A stretch of 43,661 nucleotides of DNA from contig DCDZ01000017.1 in assembly GCA_002316675.1 (NCBI GenBank), forward strand, positions 14,980 through 58,640, in the 5' to 3' direction. Position numbers and translations under genes: made by a program. Position 1 is the first letter of the stretch, and each line of letters opens with the position of its first letter. Positions 1-8,720 of the stretch are shown here, one piece after another. This DNA comes from Tyzzerella sp. UBA1042. Its GTDB lineage: Bacteria > Bacillota > Clostridia > Lachnospirales > Anaerotignaceae. The notes beneath the pieces were generated by a model that made no database searches, had not been told where the DNA came from, and was given only the letters and a program-made list of their open reading frames with translations.

Positions 1-1213
1 CGTCATCGGCGGCAACAATATTGATATCGCCTGCGGAGATCAGCACCGTCTGTCCTTCTATGCCTTCATAGCTTTTTGTAATGTTGATGGTGCCCCCTTC
101 CACGGTGGCCGCCAAATCCGCATGGAAGCCATCGTCTCCTGTGGCAATGGTATAGGCTCCGTTTTCCACCGTCAAATTTGTGTTGCTGTGAAAGGCATCA
201 TCGGCACAATCCATGGTAAAGGTTCCTCCCCGCAGTAACAGATTGCCCGCCGCTTTGATCCCCTTTGCGCTGACACTTTCTGTGGTGGTATCCTCTGAGC
301 TGTCACTCTCTATTTTCGTATTTTCTGTGCTGGAACGCTCTTCTGCAAGGGTGGCCTCACTGCCGCCCCCGGTGGTCACTTGGAAGGTACCCTCCTCTAT
401 TTGCAGCAGGGAGGAAGCACTTAGGCCATCCCCTGCGGCTGTCACTGTATAGCTGCCGTTTCCCGCATAAAGGTAGCCCTTTGTTGTATCCTCGCTGTTT
501 TCACTATGGAAGCCGTCCTTGCCCGCAGTCACCTGAAAGGTACCATCGGCAATGGCAATGCTGTCGTTGACATCAAAGCCATGCTCCGCCGCCGTAATGG
601 TATAGGTGCCCCCAGTAATGGTCAATTCATCCTTGCCCACAATGCCGCTGCCGTAGGCGGCATGGAGGGTTAATGCGCCGCTGCCGTTGAAGGTAATGTC
701 ATCCTTGGCGAAAATAACACCGTCAATGGTATTCTCGTCAATGGATACAAATTCACTTTTGTTGGAGAGGGTGTTGGTGGTGCCCTCTGCTAAGGTAAGA
801 AAGGTTTTATCCGCCTGCCGCACATAAATGGCCGCACTGGTATCCTTTTGTATGGTTACACCATTTAACACCACCTGCACCTTATCGCTCTTTGGTGCGT
901 CTATGATAATCTGCCCGTCGGTCAGCGTTCCGGTAAGAAGATAGACCCCTTCCCCCTGAATGGTAATATCTGCGCCGCTGATGCTCACCTTACTGCTGTC
1001 GGTGCTTGCGGCCGTTGTGCCGCTTAGTGTGATAGAGACGGCTTCGTTCTTATCATAGTCCCCGCTTAAATCCCGCTCGCTGAATAATTCTTCTGCATTT
1101 AAGGCTGTCAGGGCGGTGTCTGCTGCGGTATCACTGGCTGTGGCTTGGGTGCAGCTGCTGAGCAGGCCTATGGCCAAAACTGCGGCTAACACAGTTTTTC
1201 TTCCTTGCTTCAT
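1..1213 (-). CDS. Carbohydrate-binding (Cthe_2159-like, DUF4353) lipoprotein, C-terminus beyond window
   Basis: The frame starts at ATG 1213 and runs off the left edge, so about 404 residues are visible and the C-terminus is missing. Residues 1-21 form a lipoprotein signal with lipobox LLSSC, so the mature protein should be anchored outside the membrane. The rest is a series of short, repetitive beta-strand units rich in G, T, D and S (for example ITGGTYTITAAEHGFDVND and a near copy further on), as expected of the right-handed beta-helix of the Cthe_2159 family, which binds plant cell-wall polysaccharides. A strong ribosome site (AAGGAGG) overlaps the stop of the DUF4956 gene just upstream, so it is the last gene of a three-gene operon. 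Family assignment is by motif pattern; the ligand is unknown. Confidence 0.8.
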   Translation of the reverse strand, partial: MKQGRKTVLAAVLAIGLLSSCTQATASDTAADTALTALNAEELFSERDLSGDYDKNEAVSITLSGTTAASTDSSKVSISGADITIQGEGVYLLTGTLTDGQIIIDAPKSDKVQVVLNGVTIQKDTSAAIYVRQADKTFLTLAEGTTNTLSNKSEFVSIDENTIDGVIFAKDDITFNGSGALTLHAAYGSGIVGKDELTITGGTYTITAAEHGFDVNDSIAIADGTFQVTAGKDGFHSENSEDTTKGYLYAGNGSYTVTAAGDGLSASSLLQIEEGTFQVTTGGGSEATLAEERSSTENTKIESDSSEDTTTESVSAKGIKAAGNLLLRGGTFTMDCADDAFHSNTNLTVENGAYTIATGDDGFHADLAATVEGGTINITKSYEGIEGQTVLISAGDINIVAADD

Positions 1214-1225
1214 AGAATTTCCTCC

Positions 1226-1912
1226 TTATAGTTCGTTATTGTTTAAGGGTCTGGAAAAACTGATTTCCAGATTTCCGTTTCGTATCCGAAGGTCGTCGAT
1301 CATCTTTTTTTCCGAGACCCCGTCTTTTAAGACCGTACGATAGGTCAGACGAAATAAACTGCCCATATTTGTGGTTTTTACCTCTATCAATTCGCAGGCT
1401 GTAAAGAATTTTTCAAAAATATCGTCAAAAATATCGGTATAATCCAAATCCTCCGGGATGGTGATGCGCAGCTGTCGTTCTTGCACCATGCCATAAAAGG
1501 CCTGCATTGCCCTTGTGCCGTAACACAGCTCTGTCAAAGCAAGGATGATGGTAAATAAAACGGCCAGAACCAAGTATCCCATGCCCACGGCAAGCCCTGC
1601 CGCCATGGCAATAAAAATGGCACAAATTTCTTTGGCCGTTCCCGGAACAGAGCGAAAACGCACCAAGCTGAAGGCCCCCGCAACGGCAACCCCTGCGCCG
1701 ATATTTCCGTTTACCATAAGAATCACCATGGCAACCACAGACGGCAGCATGGCCAGTGTAACCAAAAAACCGGGAGAGCTTTTGCTCCGCCGCCGATAGG
1801 TGAGGGCAAGCAAAAAGCCGATGAAAAGCCCTACGGCAATACAAAGCAAAAAGGTGGTTACGGTAATTCCTGTGGTAGAATTTAAGATATTTTCCGAAAT
1901 AAGATTAAGCAC
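1226..1912 (-). CDS. DUF4956 domain-containing membrane protein
   Basis: 228 residues from a GTG start at 1912; this start has GGAGGA nine bases upstream, whereas the longer open frame to 1969 has no ribosome site. Three or four hydrophobic segments occupy roughly residues 12-125, followed by a soluble C-terminal domain. The conserved DUF4956 stretch GAFSLVRFRSVPGTAKEI lies between the membrane segments. The start overlaps the end of the VTC gene by 8 bases, suggesting translational coupling. DUF4956 proteins frequently sit beside VTC-domain proteins in Firmicutes; their biochemical role is not established. The polyphosphate link suggested by the neighbour is inference. Confidence 0.85.
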   Translation of the reverse strand: MLNLISENILNSTTGITVTTFLLCIAVGLFIGFLLALTYRRRSKSSPGFLVTLAMLPSVVAMVILMVNGNIGAGVAVAGAFSLVRFRSVPGTAKEICAIFIAMAAGLAVGMGYLVLAVLFTIILALTELCYGTRAMQAFYGMVQERQLRITIPEDLDYTDIFDDIFEKFFTACELIEVKTTNMGSLFRLTYRTVLKDGVSEKKMIDDLRIRNGNLEISFSRPLNNNEL

Positions 1913-2624
1913 TGTATGTATTCCTCCTTCCAAGCTCTCTGCCCTGCATTGCGGTGTATGCATTGCCATATTTAGAATAGCTGATTTTATAAATATTATT
2001 TTCGCTGAAAAATCTTGTCAGCCATAGAGGCATACCCATTCCTGCCTTTACCTCCAAAAGAGCCATGCCTTCCGGCAAAAGCTTCCGGCCATAGGCACCC
2101 TTGCACAGGCAAATATCATAATCCCTCCAAAGAATGGCATCATCAAAGGTCATTCTGAATGCGGAATCCTCTTTGCCGAAAAATGCTTCCCTTTGGTAGG
2201 AAAGCAGAACCGCCGGCTGTAGGGGATGGGTGTGTGTAAAATAATCAATTTCCCGGATGATTTGCGTGTCTTCGGGGGGCAAGGCCGCCTGTTCCAGCCA
2301 AAGCTTTGCCGCCTTTTGCACCATGGCGACCCGCCTTTTATAGACAATCCCTTTGTATTTTTTCTTCAGCTCAACAAAAACCGTAGCCTCCGGCGTAGCC
2401 GTTCCATAGCTGCGTACCCGCAGCTTTTCTTTATAAACAGGCTTTTCCATAGAATGACGGATGAGCTGCTTATTGTCCGTATCATAATAGATATTCATAA
2501 TGGTTGATTTTCCAAAGCTGTCGGGCGACATATACAATGCCATCCCCTCCTGCAGCCTTGCCCTTTGTTCATAGGTGAGCAGATATTTCACTTCTTTTCT
2601 CTGAAATGTTGTGGGTGTTCCCAT
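1905..2624 (-). CDS. VTC-domain (polyphosphate polymerase-like) protein
   Basis: 239 residues; ATG 2624 is chosen because AAGGAGGCG lies 6-7 bases upstream, while the longer frame to 2675 has no such site. The protein shows the basic and acidic strands of a triphosphate-tunnel (VTC/CYTH-like) fold: RKEVKY near residue 10, IYYDTDN near 45, KLRVRSYG near 67, ELKKKYKGIVYKRR near 85, and LLEVKAGMGMPLWL near 190. In yeast Vtc4 this fold makes polyphosphate from ATP; bacterial homologues are often annotated as polyphosphate polymerase domain proteins without direct proof. It is the first gene of the VTC-DUF4956-carbohydrate-binding operon and probably acts at the membrane with the DUF4956 protein. 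Confidence 0.85.
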   Translation of the reverse strand: MGTPTTFQRKEVKYLLTYEQRARLQEGMALYMSPDSFGKSTIMNIYYDTDNKQLIRHSMEKPVYKEKLRVRSYGTATPEATVFVELKKKYKGIVYKRRVAMVQKAAKLWLEQAALPPEDTQIIREIDYFTHTHPLQPAVLLSYQREAFFGKEDSAFRMTFDDAILWRDYDICLCKGAYGRKLLPEGMALLEVKAGMGMPLWLTRFFSENNIYKISYSKYGNAYTAMQGRELGRRNTYSA

Positions 2625-3005
2625 AAAATTCGCCTCCTTGCCTGCGGTTTTTTGCAGGCGTAACTCTTTTTCCAAGGCCCAGTATATGAAGGAAACCTAA
2701 AATCTACTTTAAACCTAAACTTTTTTGACAGTATATTGAAAAAGACAGCAAGCATGGAAAAATAGATTGCAGATATGTACTGATTTGGAGGAAAATGATA
2801 AAGTTTTGAATATATGGTTTATAAAATACATCTTTTTGGGGAAAGCTTTTTTTCCAAAGGGAGTGTGTGAAAATTTCATGATAAAATCAGCTTAGACATA
2901 AAAATACATATTAAAAGGAAATTGCCCATGAAAAATTCTAAAAATTACGATTTTTGGGAATAGCTTTTATCTTCGTAAAAGCTTTCTAAAACCCTGGGGG
3001 ATGGC
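2625..3005. other. AT-rich intergenic region with a direct repeat
   Basis: Region between the divergent VTC operon and the + strand hypothetical gene. On the minus strand TTTAGGTTT occurs twice (2693-2701 and 2711-2719), exactly 18 bases apart, just upstream of a possible minus-strand -10 (TATACT, 2681-2686). Such spacing is typical of response-regulator direct repeats, but no regulator is nearby. No convincing -35 was found and no ORF here has a ribosome site with a plausible product. Confidence 0.35.
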
Positions 3006-3514
3006 ATGAATAAAAAGAAAACACTGATCCTTGGAGTCATTGCCGTACTTTTTTTAGCGGGATACACAGCCATGTCTATCTTTACGCAAAAAGAGCTTGC
3101 ATCCTATGAGCTGGAATCTTTAAAGTGTTTTGGCGATGTCAGCAGTGATATGAATACGGGAAACCATCTGATGGCGGATTTGGTAGTAAGAACAGATTTA
3201 TATGATATTAGAAAAATTGTTGCCCGGCTGAATGAGAGCGAAGGGGTAACCTTCGACAACGATGCAGTAAAAATACAGGATTTTGTTTTTACAGAAGGGG
3301 CGGCAGCACTTCTGCATTGGAGGCACCCGGCTATGGCTTTTCCATCCATGAAAAGGAACAGGAGGCGGAGGTTCAATTTCACACCATTGGTTTGGAGGAG
3401 TATGCTGTGTTTTATTTTTCGCCTTCCATGCTTTATCATACCACCGACGGCGAAGCCCGCAGGCTGAACCTATATGCTTTTACCAGCGGTCTCCTTTACC
3501 GGCAGGAGAATTGA
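3006..3514 (+). pseudogene. Small membrane-anchored hypothetical protein, frameshifted
   Basis: ATG 3006 has GGGGGATGG upstream. Frame 1 encodes an N-terminal hydrophobic anchor (about residues 5-25, ILGVIAVLFLAGYTAMSIF) and a soluble part up to about residue 97 (IQDFVFTEG). After that the frame becomes arginine-rich nonsense ending at 3467. The reading frame two bases on continues with sensible sequence (APGYGFSIHEKEQEA to GLLYRQEN) and stops at 3514. Adding one G to the GGGG run at 3297-3300 joins both parts into about 170 residues with a Gly-rich junction. Either a real one-base deletion or an assembly/sequencing error. I do not recognise the family. A strong terminator follows. Confidence 0.6.
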
Positions 3515-3606
3515 GAGCGCACAGGCATCAGCCAATAAAAAGCATGGCTTTATGGCTGATATTCCGGCACCTGTTTTTGAAATTTTTAATCCCGACGGAT
3601 ATATAA

Positions 3607-3647
3607 GAAGCCCCGCTGCGTTGGTTCATCCTGCGCAATGGGGCTTC
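3607..3647. terminator. Bidirectional terminator
   Basis: Eight-base GC-rich arms GAAGCCCC (3607-3614) and GGGGCTTC (3640-3647) with a 25-base loop, a short T run on the + side and TTATAT on the minus side. It sits between the convergent hypothetical gene and potD, serving both. Confidence 0.7.
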
Positions 3648-3659
3648 TTTCATACAAGT

Positions 3660-4733
3660 TTAGTGGGAAGCCTTTACCTTGATCCAAAGCTCCGCCAGCT
3701 TTTGCTTCAATACGGGGTTATCTTCAAAAACCTCGTCCTTCGCATACTCCGTTCTGGGCAGATATGCTTCGTTTTGGGCATAAATTCCGTCGGCGCCGGA
3801 CATTTCGTCTAAAACCTCTTGGTTAGAGGAGGAATAGCCTACGGTTTCGGAATTATCATAGGAAGCATCGTGGGTCAGCACATAGTTGATAAATTCATGG
3901 GCTAACAGGGGATTTTCCGCATTTGCGGGAACGACCATGGCATCACTCCACAGGTTGGTGCCCTCTGCAGGGAGGAAAAAGCTCATATCTTCGTTTTCCG
4001 CCAAAATGGTTGTGGCATCTCCGCTGTAAACAACGGCGATATCCTTATTTCCGTTGATCATGCCGTCAATAACTTCGTCGGTCACATAAGCGGGGTCCAT
4101 GGTGTCGTTCATTTGCAGAAGCCAGTTGTAGGCCTCTTCGATTTCGCTTTCGCTCTGTGTATTCATAGAATAGCCCAATGCCTTCAATGCCATCATAAAG
4201 GAATCTCTTTCGGAATCGTAAACATAGAGTTTGCCCTTATAGTCCGTATCAAGAAGGAGGTTATAGCCCTGTTTTTCCACATCGGCAGGGTCTACGTTGT
4301 TATGATTATAAACAATGCCTACATTGCCCCAGAAATAAGGCACGGAATAGGTGTTGTCGGGATCATAAGGCAGCTGCTTTACCCCTTCCGCCAAGTTTGA
4401 AATATTGGGAATATTGCTTAAATCAAGGGTTTGCAGCATATCCTCTGAAATCAGCCGCTCAATCATATAATCAGAAGGGATGAGGACGTCATAAGCGTCA
4501 CCGGCCTGCAGCTTGGTATACATCATTTCGTTGGAGTCAAAGTATTCCATAATCACCTTAACGCCGAATTCCTGCTCAAAATCGGAGATGAGGTTTTCCC
4601 CCACATATTCCCCCCAGTTATAAAGCTTTAAGGTGGCGGAGCCGTACTTTTCCGCCGCATCAGAGTCAGCGGAGCCACCGCAGCCGGACAGCAGCACCGC
4701 CGTGCCCAAAGCCAATGCAATCAATTTTTTCAT
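3660..4733 (-). CDS. potD: Spermidine/putrescine ABC transporter substrate-binding lipoprotein
   Basis: 357 residues, usual length for PotD. Residues 1-19 are a lipoprotein signal ending in the lipobox LLSGC, so the protein is tethered to the outer face of the membrane and delivers polyamines to PotB/PotC. Family motifs are visible: LYNWGEYV near residue 38 and VPYFWGNVGIVYN near 128, plus IPSDYMIERL, as in extracellular solute-binding family 1/PotF-type proteins. Its ATG overlaps the stop of potC by four bases (ATGA), so it is the last gene of the pot operon. Followed by a bidirectional terminator. Substrate preference (spermidine versus putrescine) cannot be read from sequence. Confidence 0.95.
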   Translation of the reverse strand: MKKLIALALGTAVLLSGCGGSADSDAAEKYGSATLKLYNWGEYVGENLISDFEQEFGVKVIMEYFDSNEMMYTKLQAGDAYDVLIPSDYMIERLISEDMLQTLDLSNIPNISNLAEGVKQLPYDPDNTYSVPYFWGNVGIVYNHNNVDPADVEKQGYNLLLDTDYKGKLYVYDSERDSFMMALKALGYSMNTQSESEIEEAYNWLLQMNDTMDPAYVTDEVIDGMINGNKDIAVVYSGDATTILAENEDMSFFLPAEGTNLWSDAMVVPANAENPLLAHEFINYVLTHDASYDNSETVGYSSSNQEVLDEMSGADGIYAQNEAYLPRTEYAKDEVFEDNPVLKQKLAELWIKVKASH

Positions 4734-5530
4734 GTCAGTTTCCTTCCTTTCTTGTCTTTTAAAATCGGGATAATATTTACAATAAATAAAACTGCCGTGA
4801 TCAACAAAATGACTAAGGTGCTTAAGGCGTTGATCGACGGGTTGACACGCTTGCTCATGGTATAAACCAATATGGAGATATTATTCACGCCATTTCCCGT
4901 TACAAAATAGGAAATGATGAAATCATCAAAGGACATTGTAAAGGCAATCAGTGCCCCGGAAATAATGCCCGGTCTGATTTGGGGCACAATCACCTTCCAA
5001 AGGGCCTGTATGGGCGTCGCCCCCAGGTCTAAGGCGGCATCCGCCAAATTGGGATCAAGGGAGCGCAGCTTTGGCGTAACGCTTAGTATCACATAGGGGA
5101 TACAAAACATAACGTGGGCCAACAGCAGGGTCAAAAAGCCTTTTTTCACACCTAAAGCGCTGAAAAACATCAAAAGCCCGATGCCCGTTACAATTTCCGG
5201 GTTTAAAATGGGCAGGTTGTTGACCTGCTCCACAATGCCCCGCATCAGCCTGCGGGATTTGGAAAGGCCGATGGCCGTAAGGGTGCCCACAACGGTGGAA
5301 ATCAGGGTAGCCAAAAGGGCAATGATTATGGTGTAGGCCACAGCCTGCATCATGGTGGAATCGGAAAGCATTTTTTCATACCACCGCAGGGAGAACCCGG
5401 CAAACTTTGTTAGGGAGCGGGAGCTATTAAAGGAAAACAGGATGATGTATAAAATGGGTGCATAAAAAAACACTGCGGTACAGCCCAACAGGACCTTGGA
5501 AAACAGGTGTTTTTGTTTTTTTTCCATCAA
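4730..5530 (-). CDS. potC: Spermidine/putrescine ABC transporter permease PotC
   Basis: 266 residues, normal length, six hydrophobic segments starting at about residue 12. The EAA-type loop that contacts the ATPase is present near residue 160 (AALDLGATPIQALWKVIVP, followed by QIRPGI). It overlaps potB upstream and potD downstream by four bases each, so translation of the three genes is coupled. With PotB it forms the membrane channel for polyamine uptake. Confidence 0.95.
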   Translation of the reverse strand: MMEKKQKHLFSKVLLGCTAVFFYAPILYIILFSFNSSRSLTKFAGFSLRWYEKMLSDSTMMQAVAYTIIIALLATLISTVVGTLTAIGLSKSRRLMRGIVEQVNNLPILNPEIVTGIGLLMFFSALGVKKGFLTLLLAHVMFCIPYVILSVTPKLRSLDPNLADAALDLGATPIQALWKVIVPQIRPGIISGALIAFTMSFDDFIISYFVTGNGVNNISILVYTMSKRVNPSINALSTLVILLITAVLFIVNIIPILKDKKGRKLT

Positions 5531-6372
5531 GCATTCTCCTTTCCGTTTGCTGCGGGGTCGGTATCCGCTTTTTTTGTAAGATACATCGAAAACAGAATGA
5601 TTATGGCCATTACCAAGGAAATGGCACTGCCGAAATTCCAGTCTCCCGAGGTCAGGAATTCTGTTTCAATCACATTACCGATCAATACATATTGGCCGCC
5701 GCCCAAAAGCTTCGGAATAAAGAAGCTGGATACGGCAGGCAGGAATACCAACGTAATGCCGCTGATTACTCCGGGTATGGAGAGGGGCAGGGTTACCCTT
5801 AAAAAGGACTGTATGCGGTTTGCGCCAAGGTCGCTGGCGGCCTCCAGATAGCTTTTATCCATTTTTGTCAGGGAGGTGTAAATTTGCAGAATCATAAACG
5901 GGATAAAGTTATACACCATACCCAAAACAACGGCAAAGCTTGTGTGTATCATGGTAATGGGGCCAAGGCCCACAAGGCTCAAAAGGTGGTTGATGATCCC
6001 TTCATCCTGCAAAATGCCCATCCAGGCATAGGTGCGCACCAGCATATTGATCCATGTGGGCAGGGTAATCAAAAGAATCCAAAATAGCTTGCTTTTTTCA
6101 CTGCGGTTGGCAATGACATAGGCAATGGGGTAGCCGCATAAAATGCAGATGGCTGTTGTGATGACCGCAATGAATAAGGAACGCTTTAATACGCTCATAA
6201 AAACCTGATCACTAAAAAAACGTGCAAAGTTTTCCAAAGAAAAACGAATGGTGGCCACATCATTGCCTTTATCGGTAAATGCATAAAGAACAATCAACAG
6301 CATGGGCGCAACGATCATCCCCGCCATCCACACAATATAGGGCAAAGCCATAGTACGATATTGTTTCACCAA
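5527..6372 (-). CDS. potB: Spermidine/putrescine ABC transporter permease PotB
   Basis: 281 residues with about six membrane segments; first at residues 10-31. The EAA loop near residues 178-200 reads YLEAASDLGANRIQSFLRVT followed by LPLSIPGV, the docking site for PotA. The gene starts 11 bases after the potA stop and ends in a four-base overlap with potC. Membrane partner of PotC in the polyamine importer. Confidence 0.95.
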   Translation of the reverse strand: MVKQYRTMALPYIVWMAGMIVAPMLLIVLYAFTDKGNDVATIRFSLENFARFFSDQVFMSVLKRSLFIAVITTAICILCGYPIAYVIANRSEKSKLFWILLITLPTWINMLVRTYAWMGILQDEGIINHLLSLVGLGPITMIHTSFAVVLGMVYNFIPFMILQIYTSLTKMDKSYLEAASDLGANRIQSFLRVTLPLSIPGVISGITLVFLPAVSSFFIPKLLGGGQYVLIGNVIETEFLTSGDWNFGSAISLVMAIIILFSMYLTKKADTDPAANGKENA

Positions 6373-6383
6373 GCATCCTCCCT

Positions 6384-7952
6384 TCAGCTGTCCTTTGACA
6401 TAATATGAATATCCTCCGGCTGGAAAATAAGCCCCACCTCGTCGCCGATTTCGTAGCAGTCGGTGGTGTCCACCTTATATTCATAGCCTTCGGTGGCAAA
6501 GGTAACCTCATAAACCCCCGGCGTAATGGTTTCGGAGTCAAAGTCATATTTTACGTTTGTAATTTCCACAGCGGTATCATCCTCAAGGCTCCATGCGGAA
6601 GCATTTGCCCAAGTTTTTAAATCCGTTTCCAAAGCGATGGACTCATGAATTTCATCGGCTTTTTTAAAGAAATTTACCGCAAAAATTTGTTCCTGATATT
6701 CTTTGTTGATAACACGGTTTTCATCCTTTACAATCATGTTTACCGTAACAGAAGTGCCTGCGGCGGTGGAGAAGGTAACGGGATAGCTGCCGTTTTCTTT
6801 TTGAATGGTGTAGCTGATTTCTTTGATGGAAATAAATTCATCTGTCTCCGGGTCCCAAGCTTGGGCATCAGCCCGGGCAACAATGGTGGCCTCGTCCAAC
6901 TCCTCCACATCCTCCATATCCAAATAAAAATCGTTGGCGGAAATTTTTTCGTTGGCGCCTTCGTTGTAAACGGGGTGATCGTCGGATACCATCATTTTTA
7001 CCGTGATGGAGGTACCCACCTTTGTTTCCACAATGGTTTCGTAATGAACGCCTTTAAAAAGCACGGATTTTATAATGCCCTTCAGCTTCCCCTCTGCTCT
7101 TGGCACAATATCCAGATCCTCGGGGCGGATCACCACATCCACCTTCTCATTGGGGGCAAAGCCGAAATCAACGCATTTGAATTTTTTATCCTCAAACATA
7201 ACAAGGTAGTCCTCAAGCATCATGCCGTCCATAATATTGCTCTCGCCGATGAAGTTTGCCACATATTGGTTCACCGGCTCGTTATAAATATCTGTGGGTG
7301 AGCCGATTTGCTGAATTTCGCCGTCCTTCATGACCACAATTTTATCCGACATGGTCAGGGCCTCTTCCTGATCATGGGTTACATAAATAAAGGTAATGCC
7401 CACCTCCTGCTGAATTTTTTTCAGCTCCTGCTGCATCTCTTTCCGAAGCTTTAAATCCAAGGCACCCAAAGGCTCATCCAAAAGAAGGACGTTGGGCTCA
7501 TTTACCAAGGCCCGGGCGATGGCAACACGCTGCTGCTGGCCGCCGCTCATTTCCGTCACGTTGCGGTCTGCATATTCCTCAAGGTTGACCAATTTCAGCA
7601 TACGTTTTACCTTCTGCTCTATAATATCCTTCGGCTCTTTTTTAATTTTCAGCCCAAAGGCAATATTGTTATATACATTCATATGAGGAAACAATGCATA
7701 TTTTTGGAAAACGGTGTTGATTTCCCGCTTGTAGGAGGGAACATTGCTGATTTCCTCTCCGTCGAAAATAATCTGTCCTTCGTTTTGTGTTAAAAATCCG
7801 CCTAAAATCCGCAAGAGGGTTGTTTTGCCGCAGCCACTGGGACCAAGCAGGGTGACAAACTCGTTTTCATAGATATCCAGATTGATCCCCTTTAAAACCA
7901 ACTTTCCGTCAAAATTCTTGACGATATTTTTGAATTGAATCAGCTTTTTCAT
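6384..7952 (-). CDS. potA: Polyamine ABC transporter ATPase PotA with Ig-like insert in its TOBE region
   Basis: 522 residues, about 150 longer than typical PotA. ABC domain: Walker A GPSGCGKT (38-45), Q-loop Q83, signature SGGQQQR (136-142), Walker B VLLLDEP (155-161), switch H193. The TOBE part begins normally (VVIRPEDLDIV, 273-283; FKGVHYETIVE, 299-309) and closes normally at the very end (VGLIFQPEDIHIMS, 506-519). Between them lie two tandem copies of a roughly 85-90-residue unit, about 313-398 and 399-489. Each begins GTS(I/V)TV, contains an A-N-D/N-F strand, an A.AW turn, and ends in PVTFST or YEVTFAT. This unit resembles Ig-like repeats of Firmicute surface proteins, odd for a cytoplasmic ATPase. 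GGAGG lies five bases before ATG 7952. Confidence 0.93.
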   Translation of the reverse strand: MKKLIQFKNIVKNFDGKLVLKGINLDIYENEFVTLLGPSGCGKTTLLRILGGFLTQNEGQIIFDGEEISNVPSYKREINTVFQKYALFPHMNVYNNIAFGLKIKKEPKDIIEQKVKRMLKLVNLEEYADRNVTEMSGGQQQRVAIARALVNEPNVLLLDEPLGALDLKLRKEMQQELKKIQQEVGITFIYVTHDQEEALTMSDKIVVMKDGEIQQIGSPTDIYNEPVNQYVANFIGESNIMDGMMLEDYLVMFEDKKFKCVDFGFAPNEKVDVVIRPEDLDIVPRAEGKLKGIIKSVLFKGVHYETIVETKVGTSITVKMMVSDDHPVYNEGANEKISANDFYLDMEDVEELDEATIVARADAQAWDPETDEFISIKEISYTIQKENGSYPVTFSTAAGTSVTVNMIVKDENRVINKEYQEQIFAVNFFKKADEIHESIALETDLKTWANASAWSLEDDTAVEITNVKYDFDSETITPGVYEVTFATEGYEYKVDTTDCYEIGDEVGLIFQPEDIHIMSKDS

Positions 7953-8095
7953 ATCTTCCTCCTTTGACGTGTTTGAAAAGTCTATGGCCTGTTTTCCATA
8001 AAGGCAGGGAAATTCTCAAGATCGCTTTGGATTTTTTGGAATTCGTGCTTTTAAAAAAATCGCCGCTTGACGGTTTTCAAACAGGGCCTTTTTCA

Positions 8096-8629
8096 TCAGA
8101 ATAACGGCGGCGTAGAAATCCATAGGACTTTTGCCGTTGTTTTTTTATCGTTTCTTAGGCAATGCCTGCTTTTGCCCGAAAGGTAAAAGGTTTCCCCTTT
8201 ATGCACAGGAAAACGCTCTTCGGCGCAGTCTAAAATAATGCTGCCGTCTAAAACATAGCCAAATTCCTCACCGCCGTGGGGGTCTACCTGAAAGGATTTG
8301 CCGCCTTGGGGCAGTTCCATTAAAATGGGCTCCATTTCATTTTTTTGTGTGTTTGGCACAATCCAATGTACGGTGTAGTCCTCCTGCTCATCCACAAAGA
8401 AATCTTTTTTGCGAAAAACCAGCTTTTCTTTTTTCTCTTCTTTAAAAAACTCTGCAAGGGTGGTGCCCAGTGCCTCCACAATATCGTTTAAAGTTGCGAT
8501 GGAAGGGGACGTTAAATTTCTTTCCAGCTGAGACAGAAAACCCTTTGTCAGCTCGCTGCGGCTGGCCAGCTCCTCTAGGGTGAGGCCGTTTTGCACACGA
8601 AGCTGCTTGATTTTATGCCCGATGTCCAT
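8096..8629 (-). CDS. XRE-family regulator with C-terminal cupin (PuuR-like)
   Basis: 177 residues from ATG 8629 (AGGAG nine bases upstream); a TTG start at 8638 is less likely. Residues about 5-60 form an XRE helix-turn-helix (LTLEELASRSELTKGFLSQL, then ERNLTSPSIATL). Residues about 100-175 form a cupin_2 sensor domain (PHGGEEFGYVLDGSIIL, FPVHKGETFYLSG). This architecture is that of PuuR and related regulators of polyamine uptake/use. It lies directly upstream of potABCD on the same strand, 143 bases away, and most likely senses a polyamine or related small molecule and controls the operon, including itself. That role is inferred from position and family. Confidence 0.88.
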   Translation of the reverse strand: MDIGHKIKQLRVQNGLTLEELASRSELTKGFLSQLERNLTSPSIATLNDIVEALGTTLAEFFKEEKKEKLVFRKKDFFVDEQEDYTVHWIVPNTQKNEMEPILMELPQGGKSFQVDPHGGEEFGYVLDGSIILDCAEERFPVHKGETFYLSGKSRHCLRNDKKTTAKVLWISTPPLF

Positions 8630-8692
8630 GCATAACAACTCCTTTTCGTTTTAGTGGTATGAAACGTTTTTTCTTTTTATCAAACCTCAATC

Positions 8693-8720
8693 ATTATACA
8701 GCAACTGCCCGGAAATGCAA
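8693..8720 (-). promoter_or_regulatory. Candidate sigma-A promoter for the regulator-pot operon
   Basis: On the minus strand TTGCAT (8720-8715) is followed after 16 bases by a perfect TATAAT (8698-8693). This would place the transcript start about 55 bases before ATG 8629. Confidence 0.5.

Noticed and set aside
1116..1343. Many + strand open frames over the VTC/DUF4956/lipoprotein operon
   Set aside because: They are antisense to clear genes, lack ribosome sites and read as low-complexity translation.
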